DNA of 64,000 nt from Symbiodinium natans (Eukaryota; Sar; Dinophyceae; Suessiales; Symbiodiniaceae), in contig CAJNDS010002687.1 in NCBI GenBank assembly GCA_905221605.1, positions 122,001 to 186,000 on the forward strand, given 5' to 3'. Under the pieces are notes generated by a model. The model did not search any database, was not told the origin of the DNA, and was given only the letters and a program-made list of their open reading frames with translations. How positions within the stretch are numbered: position 1 is the first letter of the stretch; each line of letters starts with the position of its first letter. The position numbers were made by a program, and so were the translations under genes. Of this stretch, positions 39,966 to 50,068 are shown in pieces.

Positions 39966-42900
39966 TGGTAGCGGAGCTCCCTAGATCCCCTTTGGGAGCG
40001 ATGAAGTTACCAGAAGTAGAGAGAGTAGTGATCGCAATGGCTTCCCTGGTTTTAGCCTCCGTGCTAGCATTTCTGGCACGAGACCTGATGAAAGAGATCA
40101 TGAAGGTCGAGTACAGGAAAGAAACTGTGATGGAAGAAGATGAGCTGCCGAAGCTCTACTGCGCCCCTTCGGGAGAGCGAACACATGCGAGAAGAGACTG
40201 CCATGGTCTCAGAAACAGCATGATCGTGAATGAGACGATCCCCTGCAGATTGTGTTGCCCCGACAGAATGTTCCTCCTGGAAAGAAGAAGACACGAAGAA
40301 GGAGCAACGTTTATGCAAGCTGCAGGAAGATGGTTGTGGCTGAAGGTGTTCCTAGCCGGAGTCCTTCTAGCAACCTCCTTCACAGTGATCTTCGTGGTGA
40401 ACGAAAGAGACGGAATCTCCATCGTCAAGTATGCTAAGGAGATTGCCTCGGTGGATGTTGAGCCTGCCGGGATGAACAGAAAAAGAATGATAGCCTCGGT
40501 GGAAGTTGAGCCTGCCGGGAAGAACCAGGATGAGACACAGAATGGTGTCGACTATGTGAGAAAGGAAAAAGAAGAAGAAAGCGATCAGACTGAGCTGGCG
40601 AGTTGGTTCAGCATCCTCAGAAGCCCCAATACGCACCTCAAGAAGCAATTCGAAAGTGGTTTCCTCGAGCACTACTACACGATCGTGGACAGCATGGAGT
40701 ACAAGAATGCTGGAAAGAGAGAGATAAAGAATGTCAAGCTCGGGATGAATGAAGAGGTTCCCCACTTAAAGAACAACGACATTTTCGAGTATGTGAAGTA
40801 CCTTGCAGTCATTGCAGGAAGAAGCCTTGAGCCCGTGACGAGCTACGTCGTGCGCACGTGTCACCATCTATGCATTCTACTTGGGACCCCGATAGGCATG
40901 GTTACTTGGATCAGTCTATATTTTTGGGCCAAAGTCAAACAAAAGAAAAGAGAGAAGAAGCAGAAGAAGCTGTCGAGGAGAGAAACGCGTCGTGCAGTAC
41001 ATGTTTGCCTGCAGTCCAAGAAGCTGTGCTTGTATTTGGTGTTGTTGTATACGCACATGCAGTGTGCAGTGGCAATGGAAGAAGCATTGAGACAATTGAC
41101 AGAGATCACAGCTACAAACTCTCAGCAGATTCAGCAGCTGGCACATGCAATGAGCAGTCAGCAAACGCAAGCAGGGACAGCGACGCAGCAGCTTCAAGAA
41201 CTTGCAAATGCAATGGGTCAGCAGCGGCAGATTATGCAAGAAGCATCAGTAGCGACAAACCAGGCATTGGCGCAGCAAGCAGAGCTCACAGCGAATGCAG
41301 TTGCAGCTACAGCAAAGCTCACATCAGAAGCTGTGGAAAATGTTGCACGCCGAGCAGAGTCAAGAAAACCTGGAGATGTTGAACTTCACAAGCTGATCAA
41401 AGCCCCAGAAGTGTTTGGACCCAGCACTTACAAAGAAGAACGAGATGGTTTTCTGGAGTTTCGAACGAAGATGAGAAGTTGGATTGGAGCGTTAGACAAC
41501 GAGATCCTCGAGAAGATGAATGAGATAGAGAAAGACCGAGAAGCAGCACAAGACATGGATGATTATACAGAAGAAGGTAAAGCCCAAGCAAGAAAGTTGC
41601 ACTCCATCCTCACCTCCTACACCAAAGGAAGACCATTGAGAACGATCAAGCAGGTAGCAAGCGAAAATGGATTTGAAGCTTGGAGAATGTTGGTTGAAGA
41701 GCATCAGCCCCACACGAGAGCAAGAAGCTTACAACTCCTCAACTCAGTCCTCAACCACAAGTTCGATGCCAAGAAGTCAACTCAAGAGAACTTGCTGAAA
41801 TTCGAAGAGATGATCGAAGAGTATGAACGAGCTAGTGGTTCAGTCATGGATGACGATTTGAAGGTGTCCGTTGTTCTAGGCGGCACAGATGGAGCAGTTC
41901 GTCAACATTTGCTCTTGAACCAGAAGGAAACGTCAAAGTATGGCACTCTTCGTCAGTATCTCTTGTCCTATGAACAAGCAACAAGGTGGACAACGACAGA
42001 CCTGATCAACTCAGGAAAGGACCACCAAGGACAGGCTGACATGGACATCAGCAGGATTGAAGACAAAGGAAAAGGAAAGGACAGGTACTACAAAGGAAAA
42101 GGCAAGTGGAGCCACAAAGGCAAAGGAAAGCAGTTTGGAGGATACAAAGGCAAGTTTGGAGGAAAGAAAGGTCGAGGAAAAGGCGAGTTCCAGTATTACA
42201 GGAAAGGACGAGGAAGAGGATTCAAAGGCAGAGGAAAGAAAGGACGAGGTTGGTCAAAAGGAAGAGGAAAAGGCTACAACAAAGGAAGAAAAGGAAAAGG
42301 ACATGGTGCAGGTGTTTGCCACTATTGTCAGAAGCCAGGACATTTCGAAGCTCAGTGCAGGTTGAAGCAAAAGGACTTACAAATGGGAACAGTCAGACAA
42401 GCCCAAGAAGATGATTCCCAAAGTGTTCGAACGCAAAGCACCACACTCCCAAGTACTTCCTCAACGGCTACCTCAAGCAACTCGAGAAACACAGCAGCTA
42501 CAAATCGAGCGACAGTGAGACAGATTTCCATGTTTCACATTGGAGAAGAGCCAGAGAACTTCCCCGAAGTCTTTGACCTTGATGAAAACGAAGATGAGAT
42601 TGAGATTTCGTACTTCGGTGGTATTCTCCGTGTTGCAGAAGTGGAAGAGTACTTCATAGGAGAAGAAGATCAAGAAAGTGAAGATGAAGATGATGAACTG
42701 ATGAGATGGTATTCAGAAGATCGAAAAGAACCACGAGAAGAAGTTCAATTTGTTCGAGCTGTTGAAGAAATTTATGAAGGAAGTCCACTTCACGAAAGGA
42801 TTGAAGTCATTCTCGATTCAGGTGCAGATGCATCTTTGGTTCCGATGTGGTTAAGCAAAGAAGGATTGATGATGAAAAGCAGCAAAAGAACAACTCTTCA

Positions 42901-45900
42901 AGATGCGCAGGGAAAAAGCATCAGAACGGATGGTCAACGAATGTTGAATCTCACCTTCTGTGGTCGTGATGGTGCAGTCACGAAAGTCCAAGAAGCGTTC
43001 ACAGTGGCAAGCGTTCTGAACCCACTGATAGCCATCGGCAAATTGTTCCGAGCCGGTTGGCAACTCAAGAACGAAGAACAAGAAGGACTAACACTAACAG
43101 ATGGTGAAGTATGCATCCCTGTTCACTACCACAAGAACTCGTTGGCGGCGTACGCATACGTTCAGACACCCTCAAAGATCTACAAGAAGATGTCGAACGA
43201 TATCTGCGTGATCAGAACGATTGTGCAGTTGAATAGCCACCTTCAAGGAGCCATTGACAAGCAAGAACCTGGATGGCACGATACAGACAGTTTGGTCATC
43301 GTGAAGCACTCCGAGAGACAGAAGAGATTTGAGAATCCATCATTTGTGTACAGCGCGAGAAATTTCCCTTTCAGAAGCACTCTGGTCAAAGAAGAAGAAG
43401 GCTGGAGAGCGATCGAAGTTTCGAAAAAGTACAACCAGAAGATGGATCCCTTTGAAGAGTTCGAAGGCGGGGAGCATGAGACTGTCACAGCGATTTCCAC
43501 GAAACCCATTCCAATTTGGCTTTTGGGTACTCCTGTTTCAGCAGAAGAAAGAGCAGAACAAGAGAGCAACAGCAACGACTTTTGGAGGATTGACAAAGGT
43601 GAATTGGTTCGGTACCACATGACACCGAGAACAGTCCTGTTCTACCCCATCGGCGTCAAGAATTGTCCTGTTGAATTTTCAGACATTGAAGAGGAGAGAC
43701 ACACGTATGGAGAATGCGTGTATGCAACAGAGACCTATGAGAAAGAAGACAATTGGTTCACAGACTTTTCCCCACTTGAAGAACCGTTCCGTTTACCTTG
43801 GTGCGGACAGACAAGATTCAGAATCAAGCCAGAAGCGTTACCTCAAGAAGTACCACAAGAAGAGCGTCATGTTCCACGGCAACAAGAAGATGTTCGCATG
43901 GAAGGAGAACAACCACTTCTAGCAGTTCGAGCAGAACCCCCTGAAGCACTTGAAGTTGTTGAAGAAAGCTTTGTTCATGAAGGTATCGAGTACAACTCCG
44001 AAAAGAGCAGTCTTCGTGAACTTCAAGCACTAGCCAGACTTTATGGTGCAAAGACCTCAGGAAGCAAGAAGCAGATCCTGAAGAGGCTGGCTGGCATTGT
44101 TCGAGAAGAAAGATTGGAAGTACAATTCCAAAAGAGCAGAGATGAGCATGATGCACAGGTTATTCCTGTGAGAATTCCAAAAGAACCTTCAGAAGAAGAA
44201 CGAGAAGCTCACTCGTTGACGCATTTACCATTTCAACCTTGGTGCGAGCATTGCGTGGCGATGAAGAGTAGAGAAGACCCTCACCGCTCAAGCGGAATGA
44301 AGCTCACATCGTCAGCAGACAGTGCAAAGCCTTGGTTATCCTTTGATTTCTGCTATACAGCAACCACAGGAAGTGAAGAATCCCCAGCAGTGGCGTTGGT
44401 CCTCGTTGACAGCTGGACGAAGGCAGTTCTTGCAGTACCAGTTGAAAGAAGAGGAGGTCCAGACAACGTACGTCATCTTGCTGAAGCAATTGTTCACTTT
44501 TCGACGCAACTTGGTTACAGCAGTATTTGCTTGAAAGCAGATAACGAAGGAACTTGCAGAGCAGTCAAAGAAAAGGTACAAAAGATCAGGAGTGGTCTTG
44601 GTTTGAGCACCGTTTTGGCCGACAGCATCCCCTATGACCACGAGTCCAATGGAGCAGCTGAAAGAGCAATTCAGACTGTCAGAAGACAAAGTAACACTCT
44701 CATGGATGAACTCCGAGCACGAACAGAACTTGCGCTACCTCATAGTCACCCCGTGATGAGTTGGTCATTCAGACACGCGTGTTGGCTACTCAATCGATTT
44801 TCCAGATCGAGCAGTACAGGAAAGACAGCCTACGAAGTGATTCACGGTTACCCGTACAGCGGGAAGTTGCTAGCATTTAGCAGCACCGTGATGGCGAAGA
44901 GGCTGAAGCACAACAAGAAAGGAGATCGACTCTGGAATGCCGGAGTATTTGTCGGTAAGACAGATCAAGACACCTGGTTGATAGCCCAGGTAGATGGCAT
45001 CCATATCACAAGAAGTGTGCGAGCACTACCAGAACAATATGACCCAAGGAGAGTCAGCAACGTGAGTACGCACACCTGGCAGATCAAGCAGTCCATGCTT
45101 GGTACAAGAGTTTTGCCAGAAAGCAAGAGAGCTAGAGCGAGACCTCAAGTCTTGCCTGCTATTGCTGAAGAAGAGCAACAGCGACTTGAAGATCAAAGAG
45201 AAGAAGATGATGGACCTGATGATGAAGCCGGTTCCGATGCCACGAGCAGTGAAGAAGAAGAAAAGAAGAGCAAAGCCACCTCCAGAGATGAGGAAGAAGA
45301 GAGAGGCCACATGAGTGAAGCAGAGATTTTGGAAGATCAAGAACAGCCAGATCAAGAAGAATCAAAGAAAAGATCTCTTTCAGTCGGAGATGACGCTATG
45401 CTTTCCGACATGGCGGAAGCTATGAAAGCAGCAAAAGTTCCAAGAGAAGTTTCAGCAGAAGCATCGAGATCGAGTTCGGTGAAGCATCCAACAGAATTTG
45501 AAGAAGTTGGTTCCCCAAGCAAGATTCCACGACACCGTCCTGAAGCTCCAAGATTTCAGCGTGGAAGTATCAACAGAGCAGAAGTATTTTCCAACATGCC
45601 TCATGATGATGAAGTGTTCGAAGAAGAAGAGTTTTGGACATTTTCAGAGGATGAAGAAGAACCTGAAGTTGAGCCAGAGAAAAAGAAAGAAGCCACAAAG
45701 GTTCCACCATCGTTTTTCGATGAAGAAGCAGGGCCACCAGAAGTTGATCCTGAATTTCTCCAAGAACTTGATGATGAAGCTACAGAGAAAGAAATTAGAA
45801 GACTCACAAAGATGGAAGTCATCGAGCTTGTTGCTACAGAAGAAGAAGAAAGCACAAGCAGAATTCCGTTTGCAGATACAGTCAAAGAGAAGTTCAAATG

Positions 45901-48900
45901 GTTGACAACGAAGCTGGTAAAAGATTGGCGATTTCGAGAGAACACAGATTTTGTGCCAGATGGAAAGCTCAAGAATGGCACTGGACAACGTTGTTGGCAA
46001 AGACGCGCGCGCCTAGTTGCACGCGAATACAAAACAGAAGGAAAAAGAGAGGACGTCTTTAGTCCTGCGACGAGCCCAGGAATCACAAAGCTCATACCCA
46101 TCCTAGCACTGATCAACAGTTGGTCAATCTACTCGTTGGACGTGAAGGACGCATTCCTTCAAGTACCTCAAAGAACGAGCTGTTTATGCAAAGTACCAGA
46201 AGAAGGAGCTCATGTAGTCAGAGAAATGACAAAAGAAGAAAGAGAAGAAGCAGGAAGTCTCAGCAGTTTTTCCAGTTGGTGTTGGAAGCTAAGGAGAGTT
46301 CTCCCTGGTCAGCGTGACGCATCGAGTCTGTGGTCAGACTATTGCGACGAACTCCTGACTGGTGAAGGTTTCGAGAGGAGCACTGGAAATCCCGCACTTT
46401 ACAGACTACTGAAGACAAGCAGCAATGGAAAGAAGTTTGTTGCAGCAATATGCATTGTGCAGCATGTGCATGTTGATGATCTTCAGATGGCAGGAAAGCA
46501 GAAGACTGTTGAGCCGATTCTCAGAAGCCTCGAGAAGAAAGTCAAACTTCAGATCGAAGGTCCGTTTTTGACGGAAGAAGAGTACAACAGAGGATATTCA
46601 GAAGGAAGTGTCAGATTCCTCAAGAGAAAGTATTCCTTCGAGAACCACGAGTTGAGAATTTGTTCCGACGGAAAGTATTCCAAGAAGCTGGTGGAGATCC
46701 TCAATTTGCAGAAGAGGAAGAGCAAGAATAGCCCTTGCACTCCAGCATCTCAAGAACCAGATTTTTCTCCAGAACTTCCAGAAGAAGAAGCAACGAAGTA
46801 CAGGTCAGCAGTTGGCATTTTACTCTATGTTGCCCAAGACAGACCTGACATTCAGTTTGCGACAAGAAATTTGTCGACGAAAATGGCAAGGCCCACACAG
46901 CGCAAGAAGAAGGAGCTCGAGCACCTTGCACTCTACCTCAAAGGAACAGCCGACTACAGTATCACTTACAAGAAGACAGAAAAAGGAACGTCAGCTTTGA
47001 GCAGACCAAGAAACCTCAAGAACGACAAGCCCGAGAACAGCAGCGATGAGGAGAAAGCAGAACAAGAAGGAGAGCACCTCTTAGAATTTTTCAGCGACAG
47101 CGATTGGGCTGGTGACAAGGAGACAAGGAAGAGCGTGAGTTGCGCTACATTCTTTCTCAACGGAATGTATTTTTATTCCTACTCACGTACCCAAAGAAGC
47201 ATCAGTCTATCATCAGCGGAAGCTGAGTACCTCGCGTTGACAGGAGCAGCGAGCGAAGCATTCGGACTACATTGTGCGATCCGGTTCTTAACCGGTGAGC
47301 CCGTGAACCTCAAGGCATTCACTGACAGCAGTGCGTGTAGAGGTATTACAAACCGTCAAGGAGTAGGGCGAATAAAGCACCTACAGATCAGACTGCTATG
47401 GTTGCAGTCAGCAGTCAAAGAAGGAAGACTGACGGTACACGCAGTTCCCACGAAAGAGAACACTGCGGATATAGGAACAAAAGCATTGTCAGCAAAGCGT
47501 GTGAAGTTTTTACTTCACCGACTACGCATGAAAGGACCCTCAGGAAGAGTAGGTCAAGAAGAACAAGAAGAATTTGAGAAGGAAGAGATGGTCAGAAGAT
47601 TGGAGAAAGTTTTCAGAAGCAAAAGAGGTATTATTTTGGCATTATCAGCTATGGCATGCAGTTCAGAGGCGAAGAAGATACAAGAAGAGAGCGACAGCAG
47701 AGAACCACGTGCAGTCTCAGTTTTGGGAAGCATGTTTTGCAGCAGCATGAGAAGTTTTGCAGTCGCATGTCATGCAGTTGTGCAGTTTGTTTTTGCCTCA
47801 GCAGCAGAGAGCACTCAAGCACCCCAAAGTGAAGAACAAAAGACAGAAGCTGTAGAAGGAAGCAGCATGAGCATCACTGAGTTTGTCCTAGTGATCGTCT
47901 TGGTGTTGTTTGCAGCGTTCTACGCGTGGCAGCAGATTCCCGTGAAGAAAGACAAAGAGGAGAGCGAAAGCGAAGAGTCAAGCGAAGACCAGATGAAGAA
48001 GAGAGGAAAGAAGTCTGCGCAGAGCCGCAGAAGGAAGCGAGTCCAAAAGCAAGAAGATGAAGAAGGAGAAGAAGTAGAAGATGAGGAGACAGAGAAGAAG
48101 AAGAATATTCGTTCAAGCGCCTCAGCCAAGGTACAAGAAGCCGACGACCTCACCGACGACGAGTTCAGGAAGCGCCTCTTGGATAGGAGAGAGAAGTTGA
48201 AGGAGAAGTTTGAAGAGCTGAAGAAGAAGGAGTCTGAGCTTGAGAAGAAGGAAGCAGACCTAAAGAAGAGAGAGAGCGTTGTCTTGAAGGCCGAGAAAGA
48301 AGCAGAGGAGAAGGTCGAGAAAGTGTTGGCTCGAGAGAAAGAAGTTGAAGAGAGAATGGAGCAAGCGAAGGCGTGGCAGAAGGAGAACGAGGAAAGAGAG
48401 CAGCACTACGTGGAGAGAGACGCATGGTTTGAGCAAGAGAAGGCAAGGTATGCCTCGGAAAGGTTGAGCGAGTACCGCAAGGAGAACGAGTTCCAGAAGG
48501 ACGACCACAACCAGAGAGTGGTGAAGTTGAAAGAAGCAGAGAGAGATTTGAGAGCCCAGATCCAAAGGAACGAAGCGACGATTGAATGGCTGGAAAGCGA
48601 AGTCAAGAAGCAGCAGCGCGAAGCGAAAGAAGATTTCGACCGGTGTGCCAAGAAGATCGGGTACCACCTCAAGAAGATCGACGAGTACGAAAAGAGACTT
48701 GGTATTCCGGAAGATGAGAAGATGGTAGCAGATCAAGAGAAGAAAGAAGAAGAACCCCAAGAAGCCAAAGAACCACAAGAAGTCCAAGGAGCACAAGAAG
48801 AAGCAGAAGCTGAAGAAGAGGAAGAGAACGAGACCGAGAAGCCCACAGGACCAGGAAGAAGTTCGGTCATAGCCGAGTTCACGCACCTCGGGTACATTTG

Positions 48901-49294
48901 GCACTTCAACAAGAAGACGCAGCAGTACCGAGCAGCCAGAGAAGACAAAAAGGGAGCCCCAGAATTCAAGAATACGCCCGTGAAGGGACGTGAGACCTGG
49001 AACGCCGTGGTGGACATTTACAAGAAGCACAGTGTTTGGTTGAACAACGAGAAGGAAGTCGAGCGATGGCAAGAAGAACAAGACCAGAAGCGTGTGGAGA
49101 AGCTTGTTCACGAACGTCTACAACAAGAACAGTTCCAGTACAACCAGAAGGGCAAAGGAAAGAAGCCAACGAACCCTGGCAAAGGCTGGGGATGGCAGCA
49201 AGACCAGAGCTGGAGCAACCAGCAATGGCAAGAAGCAGGTTGGTACGATCAGTACGGCAACTACCACGAGACTTGGTTTCAGCAGACGCAGTAA
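39938..49294 (+). CDS. copia-type gag-pol polyprotein with membrane and coiled-coil extensions (3118 aa)
   Basis: Domains in order: membrane helix about 30-48; Cys/His motif C76...H84...C90-H91 with C103, C106 and C107; membrane helix 132-154; possible third and fourth helices 311-332 and 362-378; Gln-rich stretch about 385-430; capsid-like helical region about 480-700; Gly/Lys-rich 707-788; zinc knuckle C-x2-C-x4-H-x4-C at 794-807; protease D-S-G-A with D960; integrase H1425-H1429-C1436-C1439 and catalytic D1470, D1535, E1575; reverse transcriptase with D2068 (LDVKDAF) and H-V-D-D (D2180, D2181); RNase H D2387, E2430, D2463. Beyond RNase H: membrane helix about 2648-2666, coiled coil about 2738-2934, and a Gln/Trp-rich basic tail about 2975-3118. 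All catalytic residues are present and there is no stop or frameshift, so it may be active. The ATG in the LTR is the only Met near the start of the frame that covers TM1. Confidence 0.95.
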   Translation: MAVEAMIFNMVAELPRSPLGAMKLPEVERVVIAMASLVLASVLAFLARDLMKEIMKVEYRKETVMEEDELPKLYCAPSGERTHARRDCHGLRNSMIVNETIPCRLCCPDRMFLLERRRHEEGATFMQAAGRWLWLKVFLAGVLLATSFTVIFVVNERDGISIVKYAKEIASVDVEPAGMNRKRMIASVEVEPAGKNQDETQNGVDYVRKEKEEESDQTELASWFSILRSPNTHLKKQFESGFLEHYYTIVDSMEYKNAGKREIKNVKLGMNEEVPHLKNNDIFEYVKYLAVIAGRSLEPVTSYVVRTCHHLCILLGTPIGMVTWISLYFWAKVKQKKREKKQKKLSRRETRRAVHVCLQSKKLCLYLVLLYTHMQCAVAMEEALRQLTEITATNSQQIQQLAHAMSSQQTQAGTATQQLQELANAMGQQRQIMQEASVATNQALAQQAELTANAVAATAKLTSEAVENVARRAESRKPGDVELHKLIKAPEVFGPSTYKEERDGFLEFRTKMRSWIGALDNEILEKMNEIEKDREAAQDMDDYTEEGKAQARKLHSILTSYTKGRPLRTIKQVASENGFEAWRMLVEEHQPHTRARSLQLLNSVLNHKFDAKKSTQENLLKFEEMIEEYERASGSVMDDDLKVSVVLGGTDGAVRQHLLLNQKETSKYGTLRQYLLSYEQATRWTTTDLINSGKDHQGQADMDISRIEDKGKGKDRYYKGKGKWSHKGKGKQFGGYKGKFGGKKGRGKGEFQYYRKGRGRGFKGRGKKGRGWSKGRGKGYNKGRKGKGHGAGVCHYCQKPGHFEAQCRLKQKDLQMGTVRQAQEDDSQSVRTQSTTLPSTSSTATSSNSRNTAATNRATVRQISMFHIGEEPENFPEVFDLDENEDEIEISYFGGILRVAEVEEYFIGEEDQESEDEDDELMRWYSEDRKEPREEVQFVRAVEEIYEGSPLHERIEVILDSGADASLVPMWLSKEGLMMKSSKRTTLQDAQGKSIRTDGQRMLNLTFCGRDGAVTKVQEAFTVASVLNPLIAIGKLFRAGWQLKNEEQEGLTLTDGEVCIPVHYHKNSLAAYAYVQTPSKIYKKMSNDICVIRTIVQLNSHLQGAIDKQEPGWHDTDSLVIVKHSERQKRFENPSFVYSARNFPFRSTLVKEEEGWRAIEVSKKYNQKMDPFEEFEGGEHETVTAISTKPIPIWLLGTPVSAEERAEQESNSNDFWRIDKGELVRYHMTPRTVLFYPIGVKNCPVEFSDIEEERHTYGECVYATETYEKEDNWFTDFSPLEEPFRLPWCGQTRFRIKPEALPQEVPQEERHVPRQQEDVRMEGEQPLLAVRAEPPEALEVVEESFVHEGIEYNSEKSSLRELQALARLYGAKTSGSKKQILKRLAGIVREERLEVQFQKSRDEHDAQVIPVRIPKEPSEEEREAHSLTHLPFQPWCEHCVAMKSREDPHRSSGMKLTSSADSAKPWLSFDFCYTATTGSEESPAVALVLVDSWTKAVLAVPVERRGGPDNVRHLAEAIVHFSTQLGYSSICLKADNEGTCRAVKEKVQKIRSGLGLSTVLADSIPYDHESNGAAERAIQTVRRQSNTLMDELRARTELALPHSHPVMSWSFRHACWLLNRFSRSSSTGKTAYEVIHGYPYSGKLLAFSSTVMAKRLKHNKKGDRLWNAGVFVGKTDQDTWLIAQVDGIHITRSVRALPEQYDPRRVSNVSTHTWQIKQSMLGTRVLPESKRARARPQVLPAIAEEEQQRLEDQREEDDGPDDEAGSDATSSEEEEKKSKATSRDEEEERGHMSEAEILEDQEQPDQEESKKRSLSVGDDAMLSDMAEAMKAAKVPREVSAEASRSSSVKHPTEFEEVGSPSKIPRHRPEAPRFQRGSINRAEVFSNMPHDDEVFEEEEFWTFSEDEEEPEVEPEKKKEATKVPPSFFDEEAGPPEVDPEFLQELDDEATEKEIRRLTKMEVIELVATEEEESTSRIPFADTVKEKFKWLTTKLVKDWRFRENTDFVPDGKLKNGTGQRCWQRRARLVAREYKTEGKREDVFSPATSPGITKLIPILALINSWSIYSLDVKDAFLQVPQRTSCLCKVPEEGAHVVREMTKEEREEAGSLSSFSSWCWKLRRVLPGQRDASSLWSDYCDELLTGEGFERSTGNPALYRLLKTSSNGKKFVAAICIVQHVHVDDLQMAGKQKTVEPILRSLEKKVKLQIEGPFLTEEEYNRGYSEGSVRFLKRKYSFENHELRICSDGKYSKKLVEILNLQKRKSKNSPCTPASQEPDFSPELPEEEATKYRSAVGILLYVAQDRPDIQFATRNLSTKMARPTQRKKKELEHLALYLKGTADYSITYKKTEKGTSALSRPRNLKNDKPENSSDEEKAEQEGEHLLEFFSDSDWAGDKETRKSVSCATFFLNGMYFYSYSRTQRSISLSSAEAEYLALTGAASEAFGLHCAIRFLTGEPVNLKAFTDSSACRGITNRQGVGRIKHLQIRLLWLQSAVKEGRLTVHAVPTKENTADIGTKALSAKRVKFLLHRLRMKGPSGRVGQEEQEEFEKEEMVRRLEKVFRSKRGIILALSAMACSSEAKKIQEESDSREPRAVSVLGSMFCSSMRSFAVACHAVVQFVFASAAESTQAPQSEEQKTEAVEGSSMSITEFVLVIVLVLFAAFYAWQQIPVKKDKEESESEESSEDQMKKRGKKSAQSRRRKRVQKQEDEEGEEVEDEETEKKKNIRSSASAKVQEADDLTDDEFRKRLLDRREKLKEKFEELKKKESELEKKEADLKKRESVVLKAEKEAEEKVEKVLAREKEVEERMEQAKAWQKENEEREQHYVERDAWFEQEKARYASERLSEYRKENEFQKDDHNQRVVKLKEAERDLRAQIQRNEATIEWLESEVKKQQREAKEDFDRCAKKIGYHLKKIDEYEKRLGIPEDEKMVADQEKKEEEPQEAKEPQEVQGAQEEAEAEEEEENETEKPTGPGRSSVIAEFTHLGYIWHFNKKTQQYRAAREDKKGAPEFKNTPVKGRETWNAVVDIYKKHSVWLNNEKEVERWQEEQDQKRVEKLVHERLQQEQFQYNQKGKGKKPTNPGKGWGWQQDQSWSNQQWQEAGWYDQYGNYHETWFQQTQ
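39966..39980 (+). promoter_or_regulatory. primer-binding site, initiator-Met tRNA type
   Basis: TGGTAGCGGAGCTCC lies directly after the 5' LTR with no spacer. TGGTA(T/G)C(A/G)GAGC resembles the site complementary to the 3' end of initiator tRNA-Met used by many copia elements. Here it is inside the coding frame and encodes part of M-V-A-E-L. Confidence 0.75.
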
Positions 49295-49856
49295 GAAGGA
49301 AAGAAGCGTCGTGAAGGTCAAGCAGTGAGAGCATTGTACATTTTGTACATAGCAAGAGAACCACGTAAGACTTGAAGATTCTGCACAGAAAGAATTCGCA
49401 AGAAGATTCAAGAACTGGTCAATCTAGAAACCCAATATGTCTAGAGAAGTCCAGTAATTGTTTCAAGAAGTTTCACACAGGATAAGAAGGCATAGGAAAG
49501 GTTACAAGGCGGCAGAAGAGCCAAGAAGCCGAAGAGCCAAGAAAAGAAACAAGATGCCCGAAACAAGAAAAGCTCCAGTAGGCTAAGTAGGGAGCGAGAG
49601 AAATCCCTCCTACGGGCCTGGAGGCAAAGAGCTCATAGGCTGAGCCTAACTAGAAGTAGAGAAGAACATGTAGTTGTACAGAAGTTTCGAGAAAGGATCA
49701 TGTACAGTTTTTCGATCCAAGAACCAAGGGCAGAAGTACAGCCAGGTAAAAGACCAAGAACAATGGAGACGAAAGTCCCTGGCAGTTTCAAGTACTCTAC
49801 AGAAAGCCCTTTCGACTTTACGAGTTTGCAGAACACGAAACCCGCAAGAACTTTCT
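49295..49856 (+). other. 3' untranslated region of the copia element
   Basis: Purine-rich (AAGAAG and AAGAGCC motifs), with no ORF of note on the plus strand. It belongs to the element because it lies between the polyprotein stop and the 3' LTR. Confidence 0.8.
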
Positions 49857-49865
49857 GAGGCGGGG
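49857..49865 (+). promoter_or_regulatory. polypurine tract
   Basis: GAGGCGGGG abuts the 3' LTR. It is short and has one C, but the position and purine content fit the plus-strand primer. Confidence 0.6.
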
Positions 49866-50068
49866 TGTTCGATTGTCACATAGTGCATGAGTATCCCAAG
49901 TAGGACCATTACCCTGTGAAGCAGGAATGCAGAGAACGGCATGAAAGCATGCATGTTTGTCCGAACAGGCTTAAGCACCGCCCCCAGTGCGAGAGCAGGA
50001 AAAGTGTAGACCGTGAGTGTTTTGTTTGTAGAGTGGGAAGATGGCTGTAGAAGCCATGATTTTCAACA
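49866..50068 (+). repeat. 3' long terminal repeat
   Basis: 203 bp, identical to the 5' LTR except for two bases. It also carries the ATG and first nine codons of the element's ORF at 50041-50067, which read out into the flanking DNA. Confidence 0.97.

Larger units (their letters stand above)
39763..50068 (+). mobile_element. complete Ty1/copia LTR retrotransposon, 10.3 kb, young
   Basis: All structural parts are present and in order: target duplication AGATC, 203-bp 5' LTR with TG...CA ends, primer-binding site, one uninterrupted 3118-codon gag-pol ORF with the copia order protease-integrase-RT-RNase H, a 570-bp 3' untranslated region, a short purine tract, the 203-bp 3' LTR and the second AGATC. 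The two LTRs differ at only two positions (39784/49887 and 39850/49953, both G in the 5' LTR and A in the 3'), so insertion is recent. The element is roughly twice the length of classical copia because the ORF is extended at both ends. Confidence 0.97.
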
